NCBI RefSeq assembly: GCF_003367315.1
Contig: NZ_CP031415.1
Span: forward strand, 62,001-126,000
Origin: Saccharospirillum mangrovi
GTDB lineage: Bacteria > Pseudomonadota > Gammaproteobacteria > Pseudomonadales > Natronospirillaceae
Direction of reading: 5' to 3'
DNA length: 64,000 nt
The first letter of the stretch is position 1. Every line of letters begins with the position of its first letter. The notes beneath the pieces were generated by a model that saw nothing but the letters and a program-made list of their open reading frames with translations, was not told the DNA's origin and ran no database searches. The position numbers were made by a program, and so were the translations under genes. Below are positions 18,519 through 25,236 of this stretch, piece after piece.

Positions 18519-20069
18519 TTGCCAACCCTCACCCGCCTGGGCCAACTGACCGACCTGAACCCCGCCTGGTTGAAATTCAACCGTGGCATCGAACGCGAAA
18601 CGCTGCGCGCCACGCCCACTGGCGATATCGCGCAGACAGCGCACCCGGCGGGTTTGGGATCGGCACTGACGCACTCGTCCATCACCACCGATTATTCCGA
18701 GTCGTTGCTGGAATTCATCACCGGCATTCACGACCAACCCGAAGGCGCGTTGGCAGAGCTGGGTTTGTTGCATCGCTTTGCACTGACGCAACTGAATGGC
18801 GAACAACTGTGGCCGGCGTCCATGCCGACCCGTCTACCGGCTGAGACGGAGATTCCCATTGCTCAGTACGGCAGCAGCCACATCGGTCGATTGAAAACGA
18901 TATACCGGCACGGCCTGTGGCACCGTTACGGTCGCATTATGCAGACCATCGCTGGCGTGCATTACAACTGGTCGATGCCGGGCGATTTCTGGGCGGACTG
19001 GGCGCAGCGCTCGGGTTGGGATGGCCCGCTGCAGGCGTTCATCAACCGCGAATATTTCAGTCTGATCCGCGGCTTCCGTCGTCATTCCTGGCTGCTGTTG
19101 TATTTGTTTGGTGCCTCGCCGGCGGCCGACCGCAGCTTTTTGCCCCAGGGCAGTAGCTGCCTGGAACCGCTGGGTGACGACACCCTTTTTGGACCCTATG
19201 CCACCAGCTTGCGGATGAGCGATCTGGGCTATTCCAACAGCGCGCAAAGCAGTCTGTACGTTTGTTTCAACAGCCTGGAAACCTACGCAGAAACCCTGTC
19301 TGAAGCGATTCACACGCCGTACCCGCGTTACGAAGCCATTGGCACCAAGGTGAACGGCGAATACCGTCAGTTGAGCACCGCTATTTTGCAGATCGAGAAC
19401 GAGTACTACAGCGATTTGCGACCTAAACGCGTTGCGCACAGTGGCGAAAAACCCATCCACGCGTTGAACGAACGCGGCGTCGAATACATCGAAGTGCGTT
19501 GTCTGGATGTTGATCCGTTTACACCTTATGGCATCGACGTCGAACGCATGCGCTTTGTCGATCTGTTCTTGTTCTGGTGTCTGGTGCAGGACAACGGCCT
19601 GATTCAGCGCGACGACTGCTTCCGTTTGCGCGAGAACAACCAACGCGTCGCAGCCGCCGGGCGAGATCCAAAACTGGAATTGGTGTTTAACGGCCAGGCC
19701 GTCGGTTTGCGCGAACAAGGCCAGCGAGTATTGGATTCATTAGCCACGATGGCGGTGGAACTGGACGCCCTGGCGCCGGGTTCCGGTTATGCCGCAGCGG
19801 TCGAGGCGCAGCGATCAAAAATTCTGAATGCGGACCTGACGCCGTCGGCCCGGTTCCTGGAACAGATTCGCGCCGCCGGCTCCTATCGTCAGGCCAGTAT
19901 GGCGTTGGCGGAACAACACGCCTTGTGTCGCAAAGACGATCCCAGCGATCAGGCGGGTTTCGCATCTCTGAACGAAGCGGCCAAGACCAGCCTGGCGGCC
20001 CAGCAGCGAATGGAAGCGGAAAGTGACGACGACTTCGATGGGTTTCTGAGTCGCTATTTGCGTCAATAA
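18519..20069 (+). CDS. gshA: Glutamate-cysteine ligase
   Basis: First step of glutathione synthesis: ATP-dependent gamma-peptide bond between glutamate and cysteine. The 516-residue protein is of the E. coli (class 1) type. FNRGIERETLR near residue 20 and TTDYSESLLEFIT near 55 contribute Glu/Mg-ATP ligands; IMQTIAGVHYNWSM, FGASPAAD and GVEYIEVRCLDVDPF are further conserved blocks. The start is TTG at 18519, supported by AGAGGA 8 bases upstream; no better ATG fits the conserved N-terminus. rmf lies downstream behind a folded leader. Confidence 0.96.
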   Translation: MPTLTRLGQLTDLNPAWLKFNRGIERETLRATPTGDIAQTAHPAGLGSALTHSSITTDYSESLLEFITGIHDQPEGALAELGLLHRFALTQLNGEQLWPASMPTRLPAETEIPIAQYGSSHIGRLKTIYRHGLWHRYGRIMQTIAGVHYNWSMPGDFWADWAQRSGWDGPLQAFINREYFSLIRGFRRHSWLLLYLFGASPAADRSFLPQGSSCLEPLGDDTLFGPYATSLRMSDLGYSNSAQSSLYVCFNSLETYAETLSEAIHTPYPRYEAIGTKVNGEYRQLSTAILQIENEYYSDLRPKRVAHSGEKPIHALNERGVEYIEVRCLDVDPFTPYGIDVERMRFVDLFLFWCLVQDNGLIQRDDCFRLRENNQRVAAAGRDPKLELVFNGQAVGLREQGQRVLDSLATMAVELDALAPGSGYAAAVEAQRSKILNADLTPSARFLEQIRAAGSYRQASMALAEQHALCRKDDPSDQAGFASLNEAAKTSLAAQQRMEAESDDDFDGFLSRYLRQ

Positions 20070-20096
20070 GCCAAAGGGCGTACTGGCTGGGGCTTA

Positions 20097-20164
20097 CATT
20101 GTCCGGTTGAGAAGGAGTAGTATTGTGAGTTACATCACTATTTCCTGTCGGCGGCCGGACAATG
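20097..20164 (+). promoter_or_regulatory. Long-loop inverted repeat enclosing a ribosome binding site, upstream of rmf
   Basis: CATTGTCCGG (20097-20106) and CCGGACAATG (20155-20164) form a perfect 10-bp stem, followed by GTTTTTTGG. The 48-base loop contains AAGGAG and the GTG of a 48-codon ORF. AGGAGTAG can pair with the downstream CTATTTCCT, so the Shine-Dalgarno would be hidden in an inner hairpin. It may be an inefficient terminator after gshA or an RNA switch controlling rmf. Confidence 0.5.
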
Positions 20165-20271
20165 GTTTTTTGGCGGCGGGCAGATACATCATCCCCAAGT
20201 CAGATGACGACCAATCCCGAGGTTTAGCAACGGATGGAGCGCACGCATTGGACGCTGGACAGCCTCAATAA
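20125..20271 (+). CDS. Possible 48-residue small ORF overlapping the start of rmf
   Basis: GTG 20125 with AAGGAG 7 bases upstream opens a 48-codon frame ending at TAA 20269-20271, 38 bases inside rmf in another frame. The product starts MSYITISCRRPDNG and has no recognisable domain. The ribosome site is far better than the one at rmf itself. It could be a translated regulatory leader coupled to rmf or a chance frame. Confidence 0.3.
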   Translation: MSYITISCRRPDNGFLAAGRYIIPKSDDDQSRGLATDGAHALDAGQPQ

Positions 20272-20458
20272 AGCCTACCAACAAGGCTATATGGTAGGTC
20301 TGACTGGCCGTGGCGCCGAAGACTGTTGCTTTCAGAATGATGTGTTGGTGGCGGCCTGGGAATCCGGCTGGGACGACGGCTTTCAGAATTTTCAGCAGCG
20401 ACAACGGCAACAACAGGATGCCGCCCGCCAGGAACCCAACTCCAATCGCTCTGCCTGA
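20234..20458 (+). CDS. rmf: Ribosome modulation factor
   Basis: A small basic-to-neutral protein that dimerises 70S ribosomes into inactive 100S particles in stationary phase. The 74 residues contain the family core: AYQQGYMVGLTGRGAEDCC (about 14-32) aligns with the AHQRGYQAGIAGRSKEMCP region of E. coli RMF, followed by WESGWDDGFQ. A longer Gln/Asn/Arg tail makes it larger than the E. coli form (55). The ribosome site is weak (GAGG 12 bases upstream). An elaborate leader separates it from gshA, suggesting growth-phase or RNA-level control. Confidence 0.9.
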   Translation: MERTHWTLDSLNKAYQQGYMVGLTGRGAEDCCFQNDVLVAAWESGWDDGFQNFQQRQRQQQDAARQEPNSNRSA

Positions 20459-20474
20459 GTGAATGCTTTGCGGT

Positions 20475-20903
20475 TCAGCCCTGAACCACAATCGACGTAA
20501 ACAGCACCTTGCGAATCATCGCTTCGCCTACTTCACGTTCCATCACCGCCCGCAGTCGATCCAGCAAACGTTCGCGCACCAGTTCGCGACCTTCCACACT
20601 GCGCAGCGTGGCTTCTTCTTCCTGTGCAAACTGCATGATCACGGCGTGACGGATGGAATCGGAATGGGCGTTCACTTCCAGCGCAGCGTTGTTGTTGTCC
20701 ACTTCCAGCGTGACCGACAACTGAACGTATTTCAACCGATCACCCTGTCCATAGTTCAGCGTGAATTGAGGCTCCAGGGCCACGTAGTTAGGGCCAACCG
20801 GTTCGTCTTCGGCCTGAACGGTCAGACTGAACATAGACACAACAGCGACCAATACCCAGGCCGCGACCTGAAACCAACGACGATAAAAACGCAGCGAAGT
20901 CAT
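20475..20903 (-). CDS. FliL-like protein, membrane-anchored or secreted
   Basis: About 142 residues. An N-terminal hydrophobic segment (WFQVAAWVLVAVVSMFSLTVQA) acts as a signal or anchor and is followed by a FliL-type domain. That domain has YVALEPQFTLNYGQGDRLKYVQLSVTLE, a helix with VEGRELVRERLLDRLRAVM, and a final IRKVLFTSIVVQG strand. FliL proteins associate with flagellar stator units, but no flagellar genes are adjacent, so the role of this stand-alone paralogue is unclear. The start at ATG 20903 has AGGAGG about 10 bases upstream. It is divergent from rsd and convergent with rmf. Confidence 0.82.
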   Translation of the reverse strand: MTSLRFYRRWFQVAAWVLVAVVSMFSLTVQAEDEPVGPNYVALEPQFTLNYGQGDRLKYVQLSVTLEVDNNNAALEVNAHSDSIRHAVIMQFAQEEEATLRSVEGRELVRERLLDRLRAVMEREVGEAMIRKVLFTSIVVQG

Positions 20904-21018
20904 AGCATTAACTCCTCCTGAAACACTCGACAGGGCCAACATCCTGGTCGCTTGTCGCAACGCAGTCCAGTCATTCTAGTCGCGCCAGCGCAGGCTGCCC
21001 ACTGCATCATACGGGCAG

Positions 21019-21047
21019 TTGTCGGGTATGGGTGCCTGACCTATAGT
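21019..21047 (+). promoter_or_regulatory. Sigma-70 promoter of rsd
   Basis: TTGTCG (21019-21024), 17-base spacer, TATAGT (21042-21047). The start of transcription would be near 21054, about 70 bases before the rsd ATG. Confidence 0.65.
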
Positions 21048-21121
21048 GAGTCTTCCGGGAAAATCAGCCCAGTGGCAAACCGACGGATTGCCCTGTTGAA
21101 AGGCGCACAGTGGGGAACGGC

Positions 21122-21586
21122 ATGCTCGAAGATTGCAAGACGGCACAGGAACGTTGGGGCGGTACGCATCAGATGATCGACCGTTGGCTCGACAACCGAA
21201 ATCGCACCCTGGTGGCCTATTTCAAACTGAAAAGCGATCTGGCTGCGGACGCCCAGGTTGAGCCGCTGCAAGCCTTTTGCGAAACCTTGATGGACTATGT
21301 TTCCGCCGGCCATTTTGAAATCTACGAACAGTTGATTCGCGAAGCGCGCGAGTTTGATGACGGCGGGCTCGACCTGGCACATCAACTCTATCCTGCGCTC
21401 GAAACCACCACCGAATTCATCCTCTATTTCAACGACAAATTCGACACCGCCGAACAATGTGCCCGCCACGCTGATGACCTGGCGGCCGATCTGTCCAAGC
21501 TGGGCGAGCGCATGACCGAACGCTTTGAATTGGAAGATCGGCTGATTGAACGGCTGCACAACATTCACCGTGGGCAAGTTGCCTGA
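21122..21586 (+). CDS. rsd: Regulator of sigma-70 (Rsd/AlgQ family)
   Basis: Binds region 4 of the housekeeping sigma factor and sequesters it. The 154 residues match the family throughout: ERWGGTHQMIDRWLDNRNRTLVAY near the N-terminus (E. coli [24 protein letters not shown]), FCETLMDYVSAGHFEIYE, and the C-terminal LGERMTERFELEDRLIE. In Pseudomonas the homologue AlgQ lies close to algP; here an AlgP-like gene is 2 kb downstream. ATG 21122 is chosen over GTG 21110 because it aligns with homologue starts and has GGGGA upstream. Confidence 0.92.
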   Translation: MLEDCKTAQERWGGTHQMIDRWLDNRNRTLVAYFKLKSDLAADAQVEPLQAFCETLMDYVSAGHFEIYEQLIREAREFDDGGLDLAHQLYPALETTTEFILYFNDKFDTAEQCARHADDLAADLSKLGERMTERFELEDRLIERLHNIHRGQVA

Positions 21587-21637
21587 GTCGGCCGACGCGG
21601 TGGCTCCCTTCCTGTTCGTAATTGCTATGGTCGAACG

Positions 21638-22603
21638 ATGACACTGCACGCAGTCCTCAGATGGTTGAGATGGCCCGTGGCGATCTGTGTTGCAACGGCG
21701 CTGGCCGGTTGTTGGTATCAGACACCGGAGCAGCACTGGGAAGTTGCGACTGGTGGCGCCTACAGCGGCGGCCTCAGCCACGACGGTAATCGCCTGGTGG
21801 TCGGCTCGATTCACCAAGGCGGCAGTTACTGGACAACCCGCCCACCGGCTCGCCAATTTGATTGGAATCATCAGGCCGGCAGCTACAACGAAATTCTCTA
21901 CAGCCAGTTTTCGGGCGACAGCGCGGTGGCGCTGACAGCCGATTATTTCAATCTGGTCACCTGGAATACCGCTACTGGCGAATCGTTGGCGTTCTGGAAT
22001 GCACCGGCGCGTATTGAAGCCATTGATCTGTCTGCCGACGGTCGGTTTGCCTTGCTGGGTTTGAACAATGGCAAGGCGGTCTTGTTCGATGCGGTGAATG
22101 GTGGTGTGTTGCGTGAGTTTTTGCACGACGGCCCGGTGCTCTCGGTGTCGTTGTCGGCAGACGCCAGCCGTGCATTAACCGGTGGCGAAGATCAGACCGC
22201 ACGCCTGTGGGATGTGCGCGATAACCAATTGATTCAACGCTTTGATTTGCCCAACCAGGTAACCTTGGTTGCACTCAGTGACGATGGTCAGCGAGCATTG
22301 CTGGCCCCGGCCAGTGAAGTGGCATCGGTGTGGAATGTCTCCGTGCGCCGAAAGCTGGTGGATTTACCGACCGACAAATACCGTTTATACAGCGCACGTT
22401 TTATTGGAGCGGATCTTTTATTACTGGGTTCAACCAACCGGGATATTTTTCAATATCGGCTCAGTACCGGCGAACTAGTCGATCATTGGCGTATTGGATC
22501 GTTTTGGCAAAATGCGTTCCGCAGCGCGACAGTACTTGATATGACATGGCAGAATGACCGACTATTGGCGTTAGGTTCGGATGGATATCTGTATGCGTTC
22601 TAA
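21638..22603 (+). CDS. WD40-repeat lipoprotein
   Basis: 321 residues. The N-terminal hydrophobic stretch ends in a lipobox, ATALAGC with Cys25 as the lipidation site, so it is a predicted lipoprotein. The rest is a series of beta-propeller blades of WD40 character (for example LSVSLSADASRALTGGEDQT followed by ARLWDV, and VTLVALSDDGQRALLA). No catalytic motif is seen, so a scaffold in the periplasm is likely. It starts 51 bases after rsd and may be cotranscribed with it. The third base after the lipobox cysteine gives Trp-Tyr, not Asp, which argues for outer-membrane sorting. Confidence 0.8.
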   Translation: MTLHAVLRWLRWPVAICVATALAGCWYQTPEQHWEVATGGAYSGGLSHDGNRLVVGSIHQGGSYWTTRPPARQFDWNHQAGSYNEILYSQFSGDSAVALTADYFNLVTWNTATGESLAFWNAPARIEAIDLSADGRFALLGLNNGKAVLFDAVNGGVLREFLHDGPVLSVSLSADASRALTGGEDQTARLWDVRDNQLIQRFDLPNQVTLVALSDDGQRALLAPASEVASVWNVSVRRKLVDLPTDKYRLYSARFIGADLLLLGSTNRDIFQYRLSTGELVDHWRIGSFWQNAFRSATVLDMTWQNDRLLALGSDGYLYAF

Positions 22604-22704
22604 ATGGGATTTAGACCCCAGTCGGTCAAAAAGTATTACCGCTGTGTGCGCAGCCATAATGAATAAGTGGCTTATCGGCCAGGGAGTTAAAAGGGGTCTG
22701 ATGC

Positions 22705-23451
22705 ATGTCTGCTGATCCTTCAGAAAATCCGGAAAACGAAAACCCCGACGTTACTGAGGCTTCCCAGCCCAGTGCCCGAGTTATTTCTGCACCTCAACCC
22801 GTTCGTATTCTTGTAGCCAACGCCAAAGGCGGCAGTGGTAAAACAACGGTTGCCACCAATTTGGCGAGTCTTTTTGCCAGCCGAAATGAAACGGCGGTGC
22901 TAATCGATTACGACCCGCAGGCATCGTCGACGCAATGGCTGCAATCGCGCCAGGCCGATCAGCGGTACATTCACGGTGTGGCAGCTTATCGTCGGGCATC
23001 GACGCAAATCACCCGTTCCTGGCATTTGCGCAACATGCCGGCCGATACCTCCAAAGTTATCATCGACACACCGTCTGGTCTGACCGGTTCTTTATTGAAT
23101 GAACTGGTGCGTGAATGCGACGTGGTGTTGATTCCCGTCACGCCATCGCCGATTGATATCCGCGCCACTACCGTCTTTATTAAAGACTTGCTGCTGTGCC
23201 CGGCTTACCGGTCATCGCCGCGTCGGGTAGCGGTATTGGCAAACCGGGCGCGTAAAAACACTCTGGTGTATTCCAAACTGGAGTTGTTTTTGCGCAGTTT
23301 GAAGATTCCTTTTATTGCAACGTTCCGCGATACCCAGTTTTATGTGCGGGCGTCGGAATATGGCATGGGATTGTATGACCTGGACAATGCCCAGCAAGCG
23401 GACCTGACCGATTGGCAGCAGTTGATCGAATGGATTGATAAAGACCAATAA
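22705..23451 (+). CDS. ParA/MinD-type ATPase, orphan
   Basis: 248 residues. After a disordered N-terminal tail of about 32 residues rich in Glu/Asn/Pro comes VANAKGGSGKTTVATNLASL, a deviant Walker A with the signature lysine. LIDYDPQASSTQW (switch I) and VIIDTPSGL (Walker B) follow. No parB is adjacent, which distinguishes it from chromosome-partition ParA. Such orphan ParAs position cellular cargo such as chemoreceptor arrays or granules, but the cargo here is unknown. AAGGGG lies 8 bases upstream of ATG 22705. Its neighbour is the DNA-binding AlgP-like protein. Confidence 0.85.
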   Translation: MSADPSENPENENPDVTEASQPSARVISAPQPVRILVANAKGGSGKTTVATNLASLFASRNETAVLIDYDPQASSTQWLQSRQADQRYIHGVAAYRRASTQITRSWHLRNMPADTSKVIIDTPSGLTGSLLNELVRECDVVLIPVTPSPIDIRATTVFIKDLLLCPAYRSSPRRVAVLANRARKNTLVYSKLELFLRSLKIPFIATFRDTQFYVRASEYGMGLYDLDNAQQADLTDWQQLIEWIDKDQ

Positions 23452-23583
23452 CAACAATCGAATAACGTGCGACGTTGTTTCAATAAACGACGCGCGGAAA
23501 GAGCAAAAAGAAAGTCCAAGCAAGAAAGTCAAAAGTAAGTCGAATAAAAAGCACTATATTGTTATCGAAATGAATGTCTTTGC

Positions 23584-23619
23584 TTGAATTTTTAATACGC
23601 CCTGACAATAGTACAGGGC
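23584..23619 (+). promoter_or_regulatory. Promoter of the AlgP-like gene with a palindrome over the -10 box
   Basis: TTGAAT (23584-23589), 17-base spacer, AATAGT (23607-23612). The -10 lies in the centre of the inverted repeat GCCCTG (23599-23604)/CAGGGC (23614-23619), a position suited to a repressor operator. The pairing is exact; the regulator is unknown. Confidence 0.5.
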
Positions 23620-23647
23620 ATTGGGGATGAAATGAGAGGAACGACTC

Positions 23648-24709
23648 ATGGCCGCCGCAAAAAAGAAAACAACCGCACGTAAAACAACTGCCAAACGCAA
23701 AGCAGCACCGAAGCGTAAGGCAGCCGTTAAACAAGTTATGAGCTCACCGGTTGCGTTGTTAAAAACCGAACTGGGCAAACTCGAAGCAGAGTTGGAAAAA
23801 GCACGCAGCAAGGCTGTCTCTGAAGGAGAAAAGCTGAGCGAGCAATTGAAGAAAAAACTGGCTGCTGCCAAGAAACAAATGGCATCGGCGCAGGCCAAGC
23901 GCAAAGCCGCCGCCACCCGCGCCAAGGCCAGTGCCACCAAAACCGCCAAGAGCCAATTGGCAAAAGCCGATGCAACATTGAAGGCTGCCCAGTCAGTGGT
24001 CGACACGCTGACGGTTGAGTTTGACATCGCTAAAGATCATCTCAGTGCCGCACTGGCGGAAAAGAAAGCCGCCGACGCAATCAATAAGGCCGTTGCCAAA
24101 ACGCGCCAGGCCGAAGAGAAGAAACAAGCGGCTGTTGCCAAGAAAGCCGAAGCCAAGGCCACTAAAAAGACAGCGGCCAAAGCCAAGAAAGCAGCTGTGA
24201 AGAAAGCTGCTGCAGCTAAGAAAGCGGCGGCCAAGAAAACCACCGCCAAGAAGAAAACGGCTGCCAAGAAAACCACGGCTAAGAAAACAACCGCTAAGAA
24301 AAAAGTTGCAGCCAAGAAAACAGCAGCTAAGAAAACCGTTGCTAAAAAGACCGCTGCCAAAAAAACAACTGCTAAAAAGGCTGTAGCTGCCAAGAAGACG
24401 ACAGCGAAAAAAGCAGCGCCGAAAAAGGCGACGGCCAAGAAGGCGGTCGCTAAAAAAGCCGCCGCTCCAAAAGCGGCACCAGCGAAACAACCGGTAGCCT
24501 CGGCTCCGAGCGCTAAACCGGCTGCACCTGTGGCGCCGAAGCCGGCCCAGCCCGTAGCGACGCCAAGTACTACCGCGTCCAGCATGCCGAAACCGGCTGA
24601 GCCGAAGCGTGAAGAAAGCCCGGCAAAACCCGTTGAAAACAAACCGCTGGTCAATACCGTGCCCTCGGGCGATGGCCGCAGTTTGTTCGATCCGAAGAAA
24701 GACGCCTAA
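23648..24709 (+). CDS. algP: AlgP-like histone H1-like protein, Lys/Ala-rich
   Basis: 353 residues, extremely basic. Residues 1-30 are Lys/Arg/Ala-rich, 35-150 form a charged helical, probably coiled-coil segment (LLKTELGKLEAELEKA), and about 155-275 consist of many degenerate AAKKTTAKK-type repeats resembling histone H1 tails. A Pro/Ala-rich linker and a conserved-looking terminal SGDGRSLFDPKKDA follow. It probably binds DNA nonspecifically. Together with rsd (algQ) upstream it recalls the algQ-algP region of Pseudomonas, where AlgP was linked to alginate control, but no alginate gene is here. The repeats are prone to length variation. Confidence 0.82.
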   Translation: MAAAKKKTTARKTTAKRKAAPKRKAAVKQVMSSPVALLKTELGKLEAELEKARSKAVSEGEKLSEQLKKKLAAAKKQMASAQAKRKAAATRAKASATKTAKSQLAKADATLKAAQSVVDTLTVEFDIAKDHLSAALAEKKAADAINKAVAKTRQAEEKKQAAVAKKAEAKATKKTAAKAKKAAVKKAAAAKKAAAKKTTAKKKTAAKKTTAKKTTAKKKVAAKKTAAKKTVAKKTAAKKTTAKKAVAAKKTTAKKAAPKKATAKKAVAKKAAAPKAAPAKQPVASAPSAKPAAPVAPKPAQPVATPSTTASSMPKPAEPKREESPAKPVENKPLVNTVPSGDGRSLFDPKKDA

Positions 24710-24720
24710 GCCGTCAACGT

Positions 24721-24743
24721 TCAATAACTGCCCAGGTTATTGA
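24721..24743. terminator. Hairpin between the convergent AlgP-like and TIGR02444 genes
   Basis: TCAATAAC (24721-24728), seven-base loop, GTTATTGA (24736-24743), a perfect 8-bp stem. It lies just after the AlgP-like stop and covers the stop codon of the opposing gene. T-richness on either side is poor, so terminator strength is uncertain. Confidence 0.5.
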
Positions 24744-25174
24744 GCCGATAGACCCAGCCGTTGCACCAACAGGTTCAACGCTGGGTCTTTTGTTATGTGC
24801 CATTGCTTGCAGCAGACATCCAGCATCTGCTCAGACCCGATTCCCTGGTTGTGCAGAACCAGACAGCCACTCAATAACGCCAAATCCCAGCGCTCCATTT
24901 CCAATTCCCATCGCAAGATGCCAGGACGAACGGGATTGTCCTTTGACAGTGAAAAGCGAAACCCTCGCAGGCGACGCAACAGGGTTCGGGGTCGGCCGGC
25001 ATCAATGCGGCGCCAAATTGCTGGCTCAATGTTGAGCCTTTGTTGATGTGCAAAACCCAGTAAGAGCAGATCGTTTACGCCCGCGCCGAGGTGTTGCCAG
25101 TGCAGCAAGGGTTCTTTGAAGTGTGGATATTGCGCCAGTGCAAAATCCCAGAGGGCGGCTTTGTAGTCAGACAT
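24737..25174 (-). CDS. TIGR02444 family (DUF2390) protein
   Basis: 145 residues. The family has no known function. It starts MSDYKAALWDFALAQYPHF and has the typical LLHWQHLGAGVNDLLLLGF block (acidic/hydrophobic helices), then a basic region and a helical C-terminus. The start at ATG 25174 is preferred over the upstream ATG 25213 because the family N-terminus begins just before the W-D-F motif. The divergent neighbour is a YheS-type ABC-F gene; the same pairing occurs in pseudomonads, which supports the identification. Confidence 0.8.
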   Translation of the reverse strand: MSDYKAALWDFALAQYPHFKEPLLHWQHLGAGVNDLLLLGFAHQQRLNIEPAIWRRIDAGRPRTLLRRLRGFRFSLSKDNPVRPGILRWELEMERWDLALLSGCLVLHNQGIGSEQMLDVCCKQWHITKDPALNLLVQRLGLSAQ

Positions 25175-25236
25175 ATTGTTGGGTCTGAACGCTGTGAACG
25201 CAGACAGTATCACAGAGCATTGGTAAACTCCGCGCC

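Noticed and set aside
24160-24470. CRISPR-like short repeats
   Set aside because: They are degenerate codon repeats encoding AAKKTTAKK-type peptides, with no constant repeat, no unique spacers and no cas genes.
24037-24654. 205-codon hydrophobic minus-strand frame
   Set aside because: Reverse complement of the Lys/Ala repeat of the AlgP-like gene; the apparent membrane protein is a by-product of low complexity.
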